The notes: a model not told the origin generated them from the letters alone. A DNA stretch of 64,000 nucleotides from Bacillota bacterium (GCA_023460795.1 JAEWPC010000059.1:62001-126000); one strand, 5' to 3'; numbered from the stretch's first letter, positions 7,981 to 15,313 are shown. Program-made: numbers and translations.

Positions 7981-9019
7981 AGAGTTGAAGAGCATAATTC
8001 TCAGATTCTTGGAATTTCGAATAGCTTTGGAAGCCCCACATTCGATTTGCGAGCAAATTATCGAATTAGGTCACCCTTATTTTATTCAGGAAAACAGTAA
8101 TAGTAGTGGTCTAATAGATTTACAAATCAGATTTGAGATAAGGCCTGATACATACGGCGAGCTGATGAAGAATAAACAAGCAGGCAGAAACATTGAGTTA
8201 CATGCTGGGATGGTAGGAGTTTATCTATCTTCAGAAATTCATCACCAAGTGGTTGTCAACGAAAAACAAATGATAGTGATTATCCCCAGAATTGGCCAAG
8301 AAAAAAATCTTAATGTAATTGTCTATGAATTACTTTCAGGACATGCGTTAGAATTGTTTCGTTTAATAAGAGGAATATTTATTGCTTATGCCGAGAGATC
8401 AGGAAAGTATATCAGAGGCCATGCAGCAGGGATAAAAATTAACAATGAAGTGTTTCTTATATTAGGTTCTAAGGGAGCTGGAAAGACATCATTCCTTACT
8501 ACAGCACTTAAAACGGGAGCGAACGTCTCGCTGATTACGAACGATAAGTGTTTGATTGATAGAGAAGGAAACATCTGGGGGTTACCCTATGCAGTTACGA
8601 TCTCACCGGAAAGTATATACGATTGTCCAGAAATCCAATTAAGAGATACAGTTGGAACCACAGAAACCGGTAAACATATGTTTTGGCCGAGCAAATTTGC
8701 AAGTGCCTTTGGAGCTGGCATTCTTCAGGGAGGCAAACTTAACGCTATAATCGTACCATCAATTGATTTACTGAAAGATAAGGTATGCATTTCAAAATTA
8801 ACACTTGCGGAGAGTATTCCTTATATTGAATTGTTATATCAGGATAAAGATAAGATGAACCCTAAATGGTTAATTGAGTTATTAAATATTGCAATAGACC
8901 ATAATACTTCGCAGAAGCCAAGAATGGAGATGTTTGATTCTTATTCATGTGCGGGTAATCCATGGAAAGAAGAATGGGTTTTGAAACTTATGGGAGGGTT
9001 TTTATATGGATCTACATGA
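7973..9019 (+). CDS. HPr kinase/phosphorylase-like P-loop protein
   Basis: A protein of about 348 residues with a C-terminal HprK-like kinase core: GHAAGIKIN, then Walker A LGSKGAGKTSFLTTAL (about 162-176), then LITNDKCLIDREG, which resembles the metal-binding 'lisDD.v.l' strand of HprK. The N-terminal 150 residues are not the usual HprK uvr-like domain and are unrecognised. Such stand-alone HprK homologs occur in natural-product clusters; in the Paenibacillus lasso peptide paeninodin, a relative phosphorylates the peptide. GTG at 7973 is chosen as start: it follows GGGGAGAA and gives an eight-base overlap with cysC. The substrate is unknown. Confidence 0.7.
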   Translation: MVKELKSIILRFLEFRIALEAPHSICEQIIELGHPYFIQENSNSSGLIDLQIRFEIRPDTYGELMKNKQAGRNIELHAGMVGVYLSSEIHHQVVVNEKQMIVIIPRIGQEKNLNVIVYELLSGHALELFRLIRGIFIAYAERSGKYIRGHAAGIKINNEVFLILGSKGAGKTSFLTTALKTGANVSLITNDKCLIDREGNIWGLPYAVTISPESIYDCPEIQLRDTVGTTETGKHMFWPSKFASAFGAGILQGGKLNAIIVPSIDLLKDKVCISKLTLAESIPYIELLYQDKDKMNPKWLIELLNIAIDHNTSQKPRMEMFDSYSCAGNPWKEEWVLKLMGGFLYGST

Positions 9020-9638
9020 GACAATTGTTTATTTTGTAAGACACGCTGAATCAGAGAGTGGAAGAAAAGAAGATGAACCTGTTCGACAACTTACCCCAAA
9101 AGGGTTCGAGGATTCAAAAATCGTCTCAGAAATCTTACATCGAGAGCAAATTGAAGCTGTAATATCCAGTCCCTATGTAAGAGCCATACAAACGCTTCAA
9201 GACTTTGCATCAAGTATGAATATAGATATTCAAATTGAAGAAGGTTTTCGTGAAAGGACTCTTAGCGGACCGGAATATATATTTGGAGATCAACTTTTTA
9301 AAGCGATAGAAAAGGTATTCAGCGAGCCAGACTTTGTATTTCCCGGCGGGGAATCGAACAATGAAGCGCAGCAACGTGGAATTCAGGCGATGAGGAAAAT
9401 TTTAAATGGGTATAAGGGGAAGAAAGTTGCCGTTGGAATCCACGGAAATATTATGACACTTATATTAAATTATTATGAGAAATCATTCGACTTTCATTTT
9501 TGGAAAGAAACGACAAAACCGGATATCTATAAACTCCGATTCATTGGTGAGAAAATAATTGAAATCAGCCGAATCTGGGGTAGTGAAGTGTTTCAATACC
9601 CAGAAACAAATGTTGTAAAAGGGGAAAAAAATGAATAA
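9006..9638 (+). CDS. histidine phosphatase family protein
   Basis: A phosphoglycerate-mutase-like phosphatase of 210 residues. The catalytic RHAES motif is at residues 12-16, ISSPYVRAIQT carries the second arginine, and VGIHGNIMTLIL supplies the second histidine near 146. The fold supports phosphomonoester hydrolysis through a phosphohistidine. GGAGG lies eight bases before ATG 9006, so translation starts inside the end of the HprK-like gene. With several kinases in the same operon, removal of a phosphate from an intermediate or the final product is plausible. Confidence 0.88.
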   Translation: MDLHETIVYFVRHAESESGRKEDEPVRQLTPKGFEDSKIVSEILHREQIEAVISSPYVRAIQTLQDFASSMNIDIQIEEGFRERTLSGPEYIFGDQLFKAIEKVFSEPDFVFPGGESNNEAQQRGIQAMRKILNGYKGKKVAVGIHGNIMTLILNYYEKSFDFHFWKETTKPDIYKLRFIGEKIIEISRIWGSEVFQYPETNVVKGEKNE

Positions 9639-10461
9639 TACTGAGCGTTTATTCGAGGTGGCGCAGGCGGTTAAATTGTTAGAATCAAAGTTAAATATTG
9701 AAATTCGTCCTGATCTTTTTAGAAACGAGGCCTTAAAGGGAAATATACTAGAGCGTTGTGTCAAGATTCCAATAGGTGAATACTCGATTGAATGGAAGGA
9801 TGAATCCATTGTAGGAAAAATCAATAGTTTATTGGTTACCGAGACACTCGTAACAAACTCCGACTTTGTTGAATGGTTAAATACGATTTCATTGACTAAT
9901 CGTACAGGGGGCACGTATTTGTTTTTAAACGTCATTAATACGAATTCCCCGATTTTTCTTAAAGACAACACGTATCAGGTGAAGGACGGGTATGAGGATC
10001 ATCCGGTAAGTGGTGTGAATTGGTACGGTTCCTTTCTATTTGCATATTCAATGGGAGGCAGATTATTGACTGAACTAGAATGGGAATACTGTGCGACTGG
10101 TGGAAACTCAAATTGGGATTACCCTTGGGGGAATCAAGAACCTTCTCAGGAATTCGCTAATTACGGAAACATGATTGGTGATACAACACCTGTTAGGCAT
10201 TATCCATGTAATTCATTCGGTTTGTTTGATATGTCTGGAAACTTAAGGGAATGGTGTATGGATTACTACCATCCGAATTACAAGTATGCTTCAAATCCTC
10301 GAAATGACGAGGTAATCACATCAGAGTATAGAGTTGTAAAGGGTGGGTGTTGGGACAAGACAAGCTCTCACTTAAAATGCTCCTTAAATGCAGGGAAATG
10401 GGCAAGGGTTGGGACTGTCGGTATAGGCTTTCGCATAGCATTTGACAAACCATATACGTAA
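9631..10461 (+). CDS. formylglycine-generating-enzyme-like (SUMF1 fold) protein
   Basis: A 276-residue protein of the FGE-sulfatase/SUMF1 fold: VPxxGVNWYGSFLFAYSMGGRLLTELEWEYCATGG, YPWGNQEP, YPCNSFGLFDMSGNLREWCMDYY and VVKGGCWD...GIGFRIAF are its ordered landmarks. True FGEs use two cysteines five residues apart in the late SxLCxxxxCxRxR region; here that segment reads CWDKTSSHLKCSLNAGKWAR, with cysteines ten apart, so the classic copper site is not evident. It may be an oxidative enzyme of another type (EgtB-like relatives lack these too) or a binding protein. The start overlaps the phosphatase stop by eight bases. Confidence 0.82.
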   Translation: MNNTERLFEVAQAVKLLESKLNIEIRPDLFRNEALKGNILERCVKIPIGEYSIEWKDESIVGKINSLLVTETLVTNSDFVEWLNTISLTNRTGGTYLFLNVINTNSPIFLKDNTYQVKDGYEDHPVSGVNWYGSFLFAYSMGGRLLTELEWEYCATGGNSNWDYPWGNQEPSQEFANYGNMIGDTTPVRHYPCNSFGLFDMSGNLREWCMDYYHPNYKYASNPRNDEVITSEYRVVKGGCWDKTSSHLKCSLNAGKWARVGTVGIGFRIAFDKPYT

Positions 10462-10473
10462 GGAGAAATTCAA

Positions 10474-10926
10474 ATGAACCCGAGATATTTATTTCAAGTA
10501 AGGGTCACAGGATTGCTTATTCAGGACGATCAAGTCTTAATTGTAAAGCAAAAAATATCGAATTCACGTAATTGGAGTCTTCCAGGCGGCAGATTAGAGC
10601 AAGGTGAGCACATAGGGGATGCGATCATTAGAGAAATGGAAGAGGAGACAGGTTACAAAACAGTTATTAAGAACTTGTTATATCTATGCGAAAACCCTGA
10701 AGCTGACCCTCCATTATTACACATCACATTCCTTTTAGAAGCAATAGGTGGGACGCTTACGTTACCGAGTAATGAATTCGATTTAAATCCAATTCATGAC
10801 GTGAAATGGGTTCCCATAAGAGAAATATCCGAGTACGGATTTTCTACTGAATTTCGAGACCTACTCTTAAAAGGACAACCTTTACATGGGACGTATAAAG
10901 GGCATAAAAGAAATATTGGCCTGTAA
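10474..10926 (+). CDS. Nudix hydrolase
   Basis: A 150-residue Nudix protein. The full Nudix box is present with all catalytic residues (G.....E.......REMEEETGY, from GGRLEQGEHIGDAI at residues 34-47 onward). Nudix enzymes cleave a nucleoside diphosphate linked to another group, so it fits the nucleotide-centred operon as either a pathway or house-cleaning step. AAGGAG precedes the ATG, 12 bases after the FGE-like gene. It appears to be the last gene of the left operon; the following 130 bases have no open frame. Confidence 0.92.
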   Translation: MNPRYLFQVRVTGLLIQDDQVLIVKQKISNSRNWSLPGGRLEQGEHIGDAIIREMEEETGYKTVIKNLLYLCENPEADPPLLHITFLLEAIGGTLTLPSNEFDLNPIHDVKWVPIREISEYGFSTEFRDLLLKGQPLHGTYKGHKRNIGL

Positions 10927-11052
10927 AGCATGGAACTGTCAATATGGCTAAGCCAACTACCAACTATTAAGAAGTATACATTCAAGCAAATGAAAGCTTG
11001 CAACATGAAGTCAAACCAATACGTTTAATGTATTAATAATGGAGACAATTCA

Positions 11053-11338
11053 ATGGCGATTCATGTGTTGACAAAGGACCAAATTAATCAAATCATCCAA
11101 AAGACAGCAGAGTACGAACATATGAAACTGATGCGCCTTTTAGCAATAGTATAAACTCAAACTGCTTAAGTCGTCCGATCTAACAAAATTAGGATTACAA
11201 CAGACTATTCAAACGCAGAAAAAGGAATACGCTGTACTTCAAAGTATCGCGGAGCAAAGCGGCATTTGTATATATAACGCGACGCCAGGAGGATTCCTGG
11301 AATCATTTCCAAGAATATGGTATGAAGATATATTCTAA
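11053..11338 (+). pseudogene. remnant of DUF115/6-hydroxymethylpterin-pyrophosphokinase-like glycan protein
   Basis: The frame starting at ATG 11053 gives a 33-residue stretch (MAIHVLTKDQINQII...LMRLLAIV) and stops at 11152. From about 11150 a different frame continues as KLLKSSDLTKLG...AEQSGICIYNATPGGFLESFPRIWYEDIF and stops at 11336. The last part is the characteristic C-terminus (YNAT..G..e.FPR) of DUF115 proteins, which accompany flagellin or surface glycosylation. So the end of such a gene survives with a frameshift and without its large N-terminal domain. It lies directly before an acyltransferase and a broken glycosyltransferase. The region 10927-11052 before it holds nothing recognisable. 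Confidence 0.6.
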
Positions 11339-11354
11339 TTGGAGGAGCCGTGCT

Positions 11355-12254
11355 ATGTATCTCGATCATAAAGTCATATACGAGAATATATTTACCCTTG
11401 GTAAAAGAATCGTCATATTCGGTACTGGCGTGGTGGCTGAAAGATTTCTGACACAATATATGTGGCTCGATCCATATATTGCGTTTTTCATTGACAATAA
11501 TGTCGAGAAAACGACGTTCAAGAACAAGGAAGTTATTCGTCTTGAACACCTTAAGGATAAAAACATTGATCATTATTTTATAATCGTAGCCAGTACCTAT
11601 TACCCCGAAATTTTCGATCAAATAAAGAGGTATGGCCTTGTTGAGAACGAGCATTTTATCCAAGTCATTCAACGGGGAATTGATCCGACGACGGCAACAA
11701 CTCGTTACGTTGCCGGAGTGAAAGTGGGCCGGTTCACTTACGGATATCAAAACCATTGCTATGAAAATTCGTTGTTGAAGGAAATAGGGGCGTTCACCTC
11801 GATCAACGAATCCGTACGAATTGGAGAAGTGAATCATCCTTTACACTGCATCACAACACATCCGATTCTATATATGTCACAGAACAAGGTAATCGGCTAT
11901 GAAGGCATTCCCGGAATTTTGAATGAGGACGAGATCATCGATATATACGGCCTACAATCGAATGACAAGGTTATGATCGGCAATGACGTATGGATTGGGG
12001 CGTACGCAATCGTCCTTCCTGGCGTTACCGTTGGCGATGGTGCCGTAATTGGTGCGGGAGCCGTAGTGACAAAAGATGTTCCCCCGTATTCAATCGTCGT
12101 AGGGGTACCAGCTAAAGTGATCCGTTATCGATTCTCGCCGGAGGAAATCGCAATCTTATTGAGAGTGAAATGGTGGGAATGGGACGTCGAGGAAATCAAG
12201 AGTAAAGCAAATTTGCTGAAAAACCCCGCGCAGTTTTTTGAGAATGAGAGATGA
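11355..12254 (+). CDS. PglD-like/CatB-type hexapeptide acyltransferase
   Basis: Two-part protein of about 299 residues. The N-terminal 90-100 residues form a Rossmann-like nucleotide-binding fold (RIVIFGTGVVAERFL, FFIDNN), and the C-terminal half is a left-handed beta-helix with hexapeptide repeats typical of xenobiotic/sugar O-acetyltransferases (IGNDVWIGAYAIVLPGVTVGDGAVIGAGAVVTKDVP). The histidine-containing VNHPLHCITTHP segment is the usual catalytic loop. Probably acetylates a sugar of a surface glycan. ATG 11355 is preferred because GGAGGAG lies seven bases upstream; the frame is open to 11322. Flanking glycan genes are both broken. Confidence 0.83.
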   Translation: MYLDHKVIYENIFTLGKRIVIFGTGVVAERFLTQYMWLDPYIAFFIDNNVEKTTFKNKEVIRLEHLKDKNIDHYFIIVASTYYPEIFDQIKRYGLVENEHFIQVIQRGIDPTTATTRYVAGVKVGRFTYGYQNHCYENSLLKEIGAFTSINESVRIGEVNHPLHCITTHPILYMSQNKVIGYEGIPGILNEDEIIDIYGLQSNDKVMIGNDVWIGAYAIVLPGVTVGDGAVIGAGAVVTKDVPPYSIVVGVPAKVIRYRFSPEEIAILLRVKWWEWDVEEIKSKANLLKNPAQFFENER

Positions 12255-12263
12255 GATGTTGAA

Positions 12264-12485
12264 TTGACTAAAAACGATAAGGTGAAAATATCGATCATTA
12301 CAGCTACCTTTAACAGTGAAAGATATATCGAGGAAACGATTAAAAGCGTGTATCGTCGACGGTGCATCTACCGATTTCACCATGGAAATAGTCAATTGGT
12401 ATCGCGAGTCCATACATCTGATCAGTATATTGAACAGTTCGGGACAGCAATGATTGGTGATGTTACTGCACCCCTCACTATGTGA
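12264..12485 (+). pseudogene. remnant of family 2 glycosyltransferase
   Basis: The first codons give VKISIITATFNSERYIEETIKSV, the standard N-terminus of GT2 glycosyltransferases. The next expected residues (LNQTY..IE.I) are missing, and the sequence resumes in another frame from about 12353 as IVDGASTDFTMEIVNWY, the VDG.STD nucleotide-sugar motif. A deletion of roughly 30-40 bases with frameshift therefore disrupted it, and the rest of the gene is lost. It follows the acyltransferase by nine bases. Confidence 0.65.
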
Positions 12486-12777
12486 GGCGGTTATGCTAAA
12501 GAAGATAACCGTTAAAGCCGCCATATTCTTAGGACGACTTATTTTGGGCGGCAAGCAGCAATTTACTTTAACACGTAATGGTTGAATAACATGATATGCC
12601 AGGTCATCTACCGTTAAACAAGTCGCCTGCTGTACGCGAAAGTGGTTTGGGGACGAACTGGGGACGAACTTCGTCCCCAATGATCATAGAAGAACATAAT
12701 TGAGCCTAATGCCCAAGCGAAAATCCGCATGAAACAAGGCCTCATCGCACTTAATCTTTCTATAACCGCTGGGACTT
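12486..12777. other. non-coding stretch with two hairpins
   Basis: No gene is supported. It contains a short inverted repeat CGGTTAT/ATAACCG (12488-12511) and a stronger one, TTGGGGACGA (12648-12657) with TCGTCCCCAA (12671-12680), with GGGGACGAAC also repeated between the arms. The first may be the terminator of the decayed glycan operon. The rest appears to be degraded sequence between that locus and the tRNA fragment at 12779. Confidence 0.4.
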
Positions 12778-12778
12778 C

Positions 12779-12828
12779 CTTCGCTGGCAGCGAAGAGGTC
12801 AGCGGTTCGATCCCGCTAAGGTCCACCA
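12779..12828 (+). repeat. 3' half of tRNA-Ala(GGC), copy 1 (probable attachment-site scar)
   Basis: Reads as a perfect tRNA 3' half: anticodon stem CTTCG/CGAAG around loop CTGGCAG (anticodon GGC, alanine), variable AGGTC, T-arm AGCGG-TTCGATC-CCGCT, acceptor strand AAGGTCC and ACCA. The matching 5' half (GGACCTT and D-arm) is not found upstream, so it is not a functional tRNA. It is the kind of segment left by integrases that recombine at tRNA 3' ends. Two more copies lie at 13626 and 15205. Confidence 0.75.
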
Positions 12829-12842
12829 AACACGTTATCGCA

Positions 12843-12870
12843 ACGCAGTCCCCTCGGGACTGCGTTTTTT
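12843..12870 (+). terminator. intrinsic terminator after tRNA fragment 1
   Basis: Stem ACGCAGTCCC/GGGACTGCGT with a three-base loop, followed by six T. It sits 14 bases after the tRNA-Ala 3' end, the position where the parent tRNA gene would terminate, and thus looks inherited together with the tRNA half. Confidence 0.75.
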
Positions 12871-13042
12871 GTATTGGTTGGACAGACTAAATAACGCCGG
12901 CAATTCGGACGTGAACTGTCGGATGCGTAAAGTCGACGGCGGTGCCACAATTGTTGCGAATTCCAGGCAAGTGCGTATTACCAACGGCTAGCGCGGGATA
13001 ATTCATAAGGAGCAATAAGTTTATGGCCAGGAGACGGACATC

Positions 13043-13609
13043 ATGACGATCAGAAGGGCAACCAATCTAGATGCATCAGCTGTGACTAAGTTAGTTTTGC
13101 TAGCGATCAAGGATATCGGCTATAAGCTGACGGGAAAGCGAACGGAAGCCGAAGTTTTGGAGCAGCTCATTCGGTTCTACATGAAGGAAGGTAATCGCTT
13201 CAGTAAAGACCTCATCTTAATCAAGGAGGAGGGGCAGAACGTCGCGGGTATGATCCTATGCTATCATGGCAGCGAGGCTGATCGTCTCAATGAACCAATC
13301 ATTGAACATCTTAGCCAACTCGAAGGAATAGAGGATGTTCGAATTGATCAAGAGGCTGATGCGGACGAATTCTATATAGATGCACTTGCCGTTAGTCCCG
13401 TTTATCAGGGTCTGGGCTATGCCAAGCAATTATTGGCGGCTGCAGAGCAACAGGCACTACAATTCAACTATCATAAGATCGCCTTGAATGTGGATCAGAC
13501 GAACGAGAAGGTCTTGAGACTATATCAGAAACTTGGATACCATTCGGATAAAACAATCACCATTGACGGTAATCCTTATTGGCATATGAGTAAAATGCTG
13601 CTCGCTTAG
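13043..13609 (+). CDS. GNAT family N-acetyltransferase
   Basis: A 188-residue Gcn5-related acetyltransferase using acetyl-CoA. The acetyl-CoA pyrophosphate loop is YIDALAVSPVYQGLGYAKQLL (motif A, residues ~110-132), followed by AEQQALQFNYHKIALNV and the C-terminal RLYQKLGYH motif. The acceptor (small molecule or protein N-terminus) is not predictable. CAGGAGA lies about ten bases before ATG 13043. The gene is bracketed by two tRNA-Ala 3' fragments, so it appears to be a single-gene cargo segment, with the stop 17 bases before the second fragment. Confidence 0.87.
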   Translation: MTIRRATNLDASAVTKLVLLAIKDIGYKLTGKRTEAEVLEQLIRFYMKEGNRFSKDLILIKEEGQNVAGMILCYHGSEADRLNEPIIEHLSQLEGIEDVRIDQEADADEFYIDALAVSPVYQGLGYAKQLLAAAEQQALQFNYHKIALNVDQTNEKVLRLYQKLGYHSDKTITIDGNPYWHMSKMLLA

Positions 13610-13625
13610 TCGGTTGAAACCATGC

Positions 13626-13659
13626 GAGGTCAGCGGTTCGATCCCGCTAAGGTCCACCA
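13626..13659 (+). repeat. 3' end of tRNA-Ala(GGC), copy 2
   Basis: Thirty-four bases, from GAGGTC through the T-arm to AAGGTCCACCA, identical to the corresponding part of copy 1; the anticodon arm is absent. It lies immediately after the GNAT gene and is followed by a hairpin terminator, again mimicking the end of a tRNA gene. Interpreted as a duplicated attachment core. Confidence 0.7.
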
Positions 13660-13671
13660 TAATGTAAACTC

Positions 13672-13695
13672 AACGCAACCTGAATAGGTTGCGTT
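13672..13695 (+). terminator. intrinsic terminator
   Basis: Stem AACGCAACC/GGTTGCGTT with loop TGAATA; only a short T-tract follows. It could end transcription of the GNAT gene and the tRNA fragment. Nearly the same stem recurs at 19481-19514. Confidence 0.6.
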
Positions 13696-13744
13696 TGTGC
13701 ATGATGGGGATATCAGATTTATAACCCCTCTACATATACTTTTA

Positions 13745-13782
13745 CAGGTTATAATTATGTGATACAATTTCGATATAACCTG
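13745..13782 (+). promoter_or_regulatory. inverted repeat in promoter region of MBL gene
   Basis: CAGGTTATA (13745-13753) and TATAACCTG (13774-13782) form a perfect nine-base inverted repeat with a 20-base spacer. It overlaps a TATAAT at 13750 and lies 44 bases before the MBL start. Further ATAACC/GGTTAT copies flank it (13714 and 13799). This looks like an operator; the CGNR-type regulator downstream is a candidate ligand, by proximity only. Confidence 0.45.
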
Positions 13783-13825
13783 CTAATTAAATTTTAGGTG
13801 GTTATAATAGTGGGGGGTATTGTAA

Positions 13826-14566
13826 ATGAATATTCGGAAAATGCCTTGGGCAGGCATTCGTATTGAAGCAGGCGACATCGCAATTATCATCGACCCTATT
13901 ACTCGTATTCTCGAGGAGTTTGGGGGGGCTCGTGAGTTCATGTATCCATTGAGCGTTTTCGGCAAAGCAGATGCCGTATTGATTACGCATCTGCATGAGG
14001 ATCATTTCGATCCAACCGCGATTATTGACGCTTACGGGGCTGCGATCCACGTCTATGTGCCAGTTGGAATGGAAAATACCGCTCGGTCTGCAGGGTTGAC
14101 CAACGTATACGGTGTCGAAGTCAACTCACTTGTCGAGCTTGGTAGTGATGTGAAGGCGACTGCGCTACCGTCCGTAGATGGTCTGGGCGATATTCAGGTC
14201 GCCTGGGTTGTCGAAGGAGCAGGACGTAAGATCATTCATTGCGGGGATACGCTCTGGCACGGTTACTGGTGGAGCTTTGCGGGAAAGTATGGGCCGTTCG
14301 ATGCGGCATTTTTGCCAGTCAACGGTGCGGTTCTTGAGTTGCCGGGAATGATGCCCAGCGGACAACCCATCTGCTTGACACCGGAGCAGGCTGTTGCGGC
14401 ATCCGCAATTCTCGGAGCCAGAGTACTTGTGCCAATTCACTATGGAACGATGCAATATCCTCCTATCTATAACGAAACTCCGAATATCGCCGCCCGCTTG
14501 GCAGCGGCTTCGAAAGGCAAAGTGAATGTTAGTATGCTTAAGACGATGGAAACAGTAGCGCTATAA
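13826..14566 (+). CDS. MBL-fold metal-dependent hydrolase (UlaG/UPF0173-like)
   Basis: A 246-residue metallo-beta-lactamase-fold protein. Metal ligands are visible in THLHEDHFDP (HxHxDH, about 54-62), in IHCGDTLWHGYW and in the final VPIHYGTMQYPP. The short pattern without extra substrate domains fits the L-ascorbate-6-phosphate lactonase-like/UPF0173 branch, in which most members have unknown substrates. GGGGGG lies about eight bases before the ATG. The CGNR regulator follows after 42 bases, so both are probably co-transcribed. Confidence 0.85.
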   Translation: MNIRKMPWAGIRIEAGDIAIIIDPITRILEEFGGAREFMYPLSVFGKADAVLITHLHEDHFDPTAIIDAYGAAIHVYVPVGMENTARSAGLTNVYGVEVNSLVELGSDVKATALPSVDGLGDIQVAWVVEGAGRKIIHCGDTLWHGYWWSFAGKYGPFDAAFLPVNGAVLELPGMMPSGQPICLTPEQAVAASAILGARVLVPIHYGTMQYPPIYNETPNIAARLAAASKGKVNVSMLKTMETVAL

Positions 14567-14608
14567 CAAGTTGACGAGAGTGTACATTACTCGTACGGGG
14601 GAAATTAA

Positions 14609-15190
14609 ATGGCACAGAAGGTATTTACGCTTGGCGGGGCTATATGGATTAATTTGGCCAATACGAAGATGATGCAAGATAATCAACAAGTTGATGTTCT
14701 CGAAGATCCGAATCGCATGCTACGGTGGTTTGAGGAAAACGGCTTACCCACGGACGAACCTCCAGGCGCTTCTGGAATGGCCGCTATTCACGACACGCTA
14801 ATCAGTCTTCGGCACATTTGCATGGATGCGATTTCCGATTTGCAACGGAAAGGATGCTTGTCCGACCGCACTTTTACCAGACTTAAGAAGATGTCCGACG
14901 GGCTCGTCATGGATGTTCGAATGGAGCGACGGAGCGGCATTCTTCATTTGATCCACGAAGGACGATGCCTGAAGGACCGAGTCAGTTATGCGGTATTGCA
15001 TTCTTTGGTCGAAACGCTTGCTAAATACCCACCGGAACGGGTACGCAAGTGCGAGCACGACTCTTGCATCCTCCATTTCGTTGACACGTCCAAAAGCGGC
15101 AAACGCCGCTGGTGCAGCATGGATCTGTGCGGTAATCGACAAAAGGCTGCCGATTTTTACGCCAGAAAAAGAACCGCAAGTCGAGTTTGA
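14609..15190 (+). CDS. CGNR zinc finger (ABATE domain) protein
   Basis: A 193-residue putative transcriptional regulator. The N-terminal helical part is the ABATE-like stress-sensing domain (LGGAIWINLANT near the start, as in 'l...lanTv...'). The C-terminus has a treble-clef-type zinc site: KCEHDSCILHF (C-x4-C, about 148-153) and WCSMDLCGNRQKAADFYARKR (C-x4-C with the CGNR signature). Members are thought to bind nucleic acid. GGGGGAAATTAA precedes the ATG. Its pairing with the MBL hydrolase suggests local control, but no target is proven. Confidence 0.85.
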   Translation: MAQKVFTLGGAIWINLANTKMMQDNQQVDVLEDPNRMLRWFEENGLPTDEPPGASGMAAIHDTLISLRHICMDAISDLQRKGCLSDRTFTRLKKMSDGLVMDVRMERRSGILHLIHEGRCLKDRVSYAVLHSLVETLAKYPPERVRKCEHDSCILHFVDTSKSGKRRWCSMDLCGNRQKAADFYARKRTASRV

Positions 15191-15204
15191 CTTCGATCGT
15201 CGAT

Positions 15205-15245
15205 AGAGCGCTTCGCCGGCAGCGAGGAGATCAGCGGTTCGAGTC
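15205..15245 (+). repeat. degenerate tRNA-Ala 3' fragment, copy 3
   Basis: AGAGCG, then CTTCG-CCGGCAG-CGAGG (anticodon arm still showing GGC), AGATC, AGCGG and TTCGAGTC follow the same order as copy 1, but the second half of the T-arm and the acceptor strand are lost. It closes the MBL-CGNR segment 15 bases after the CGNR stop. It is more diverged than copies 1 and 2, so it would be the oldest scar. Confidence 0.55.
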
Positions 15246-15313
15246 AAATTTGTCGTACAAAATAGGAAAGAGGCAGTCAGCCGCCAGTAAATTCCGCAAT
15301 TCCCCTTACTTTC

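Noticed and set aside
3..10926. A complete lasso-peptide or lanthipeptide cluster
   Set aside because: No precursor peptide, cyclase, leader protease or LanM/LanB-like gene is visible in the window; only tailoring-type enzymes are.
12779..12828. A functional tRNA-Ala gene
   Set aside because: Only the 3' half is present; no 5' acceptor strand or D-arm can be paired upstream.
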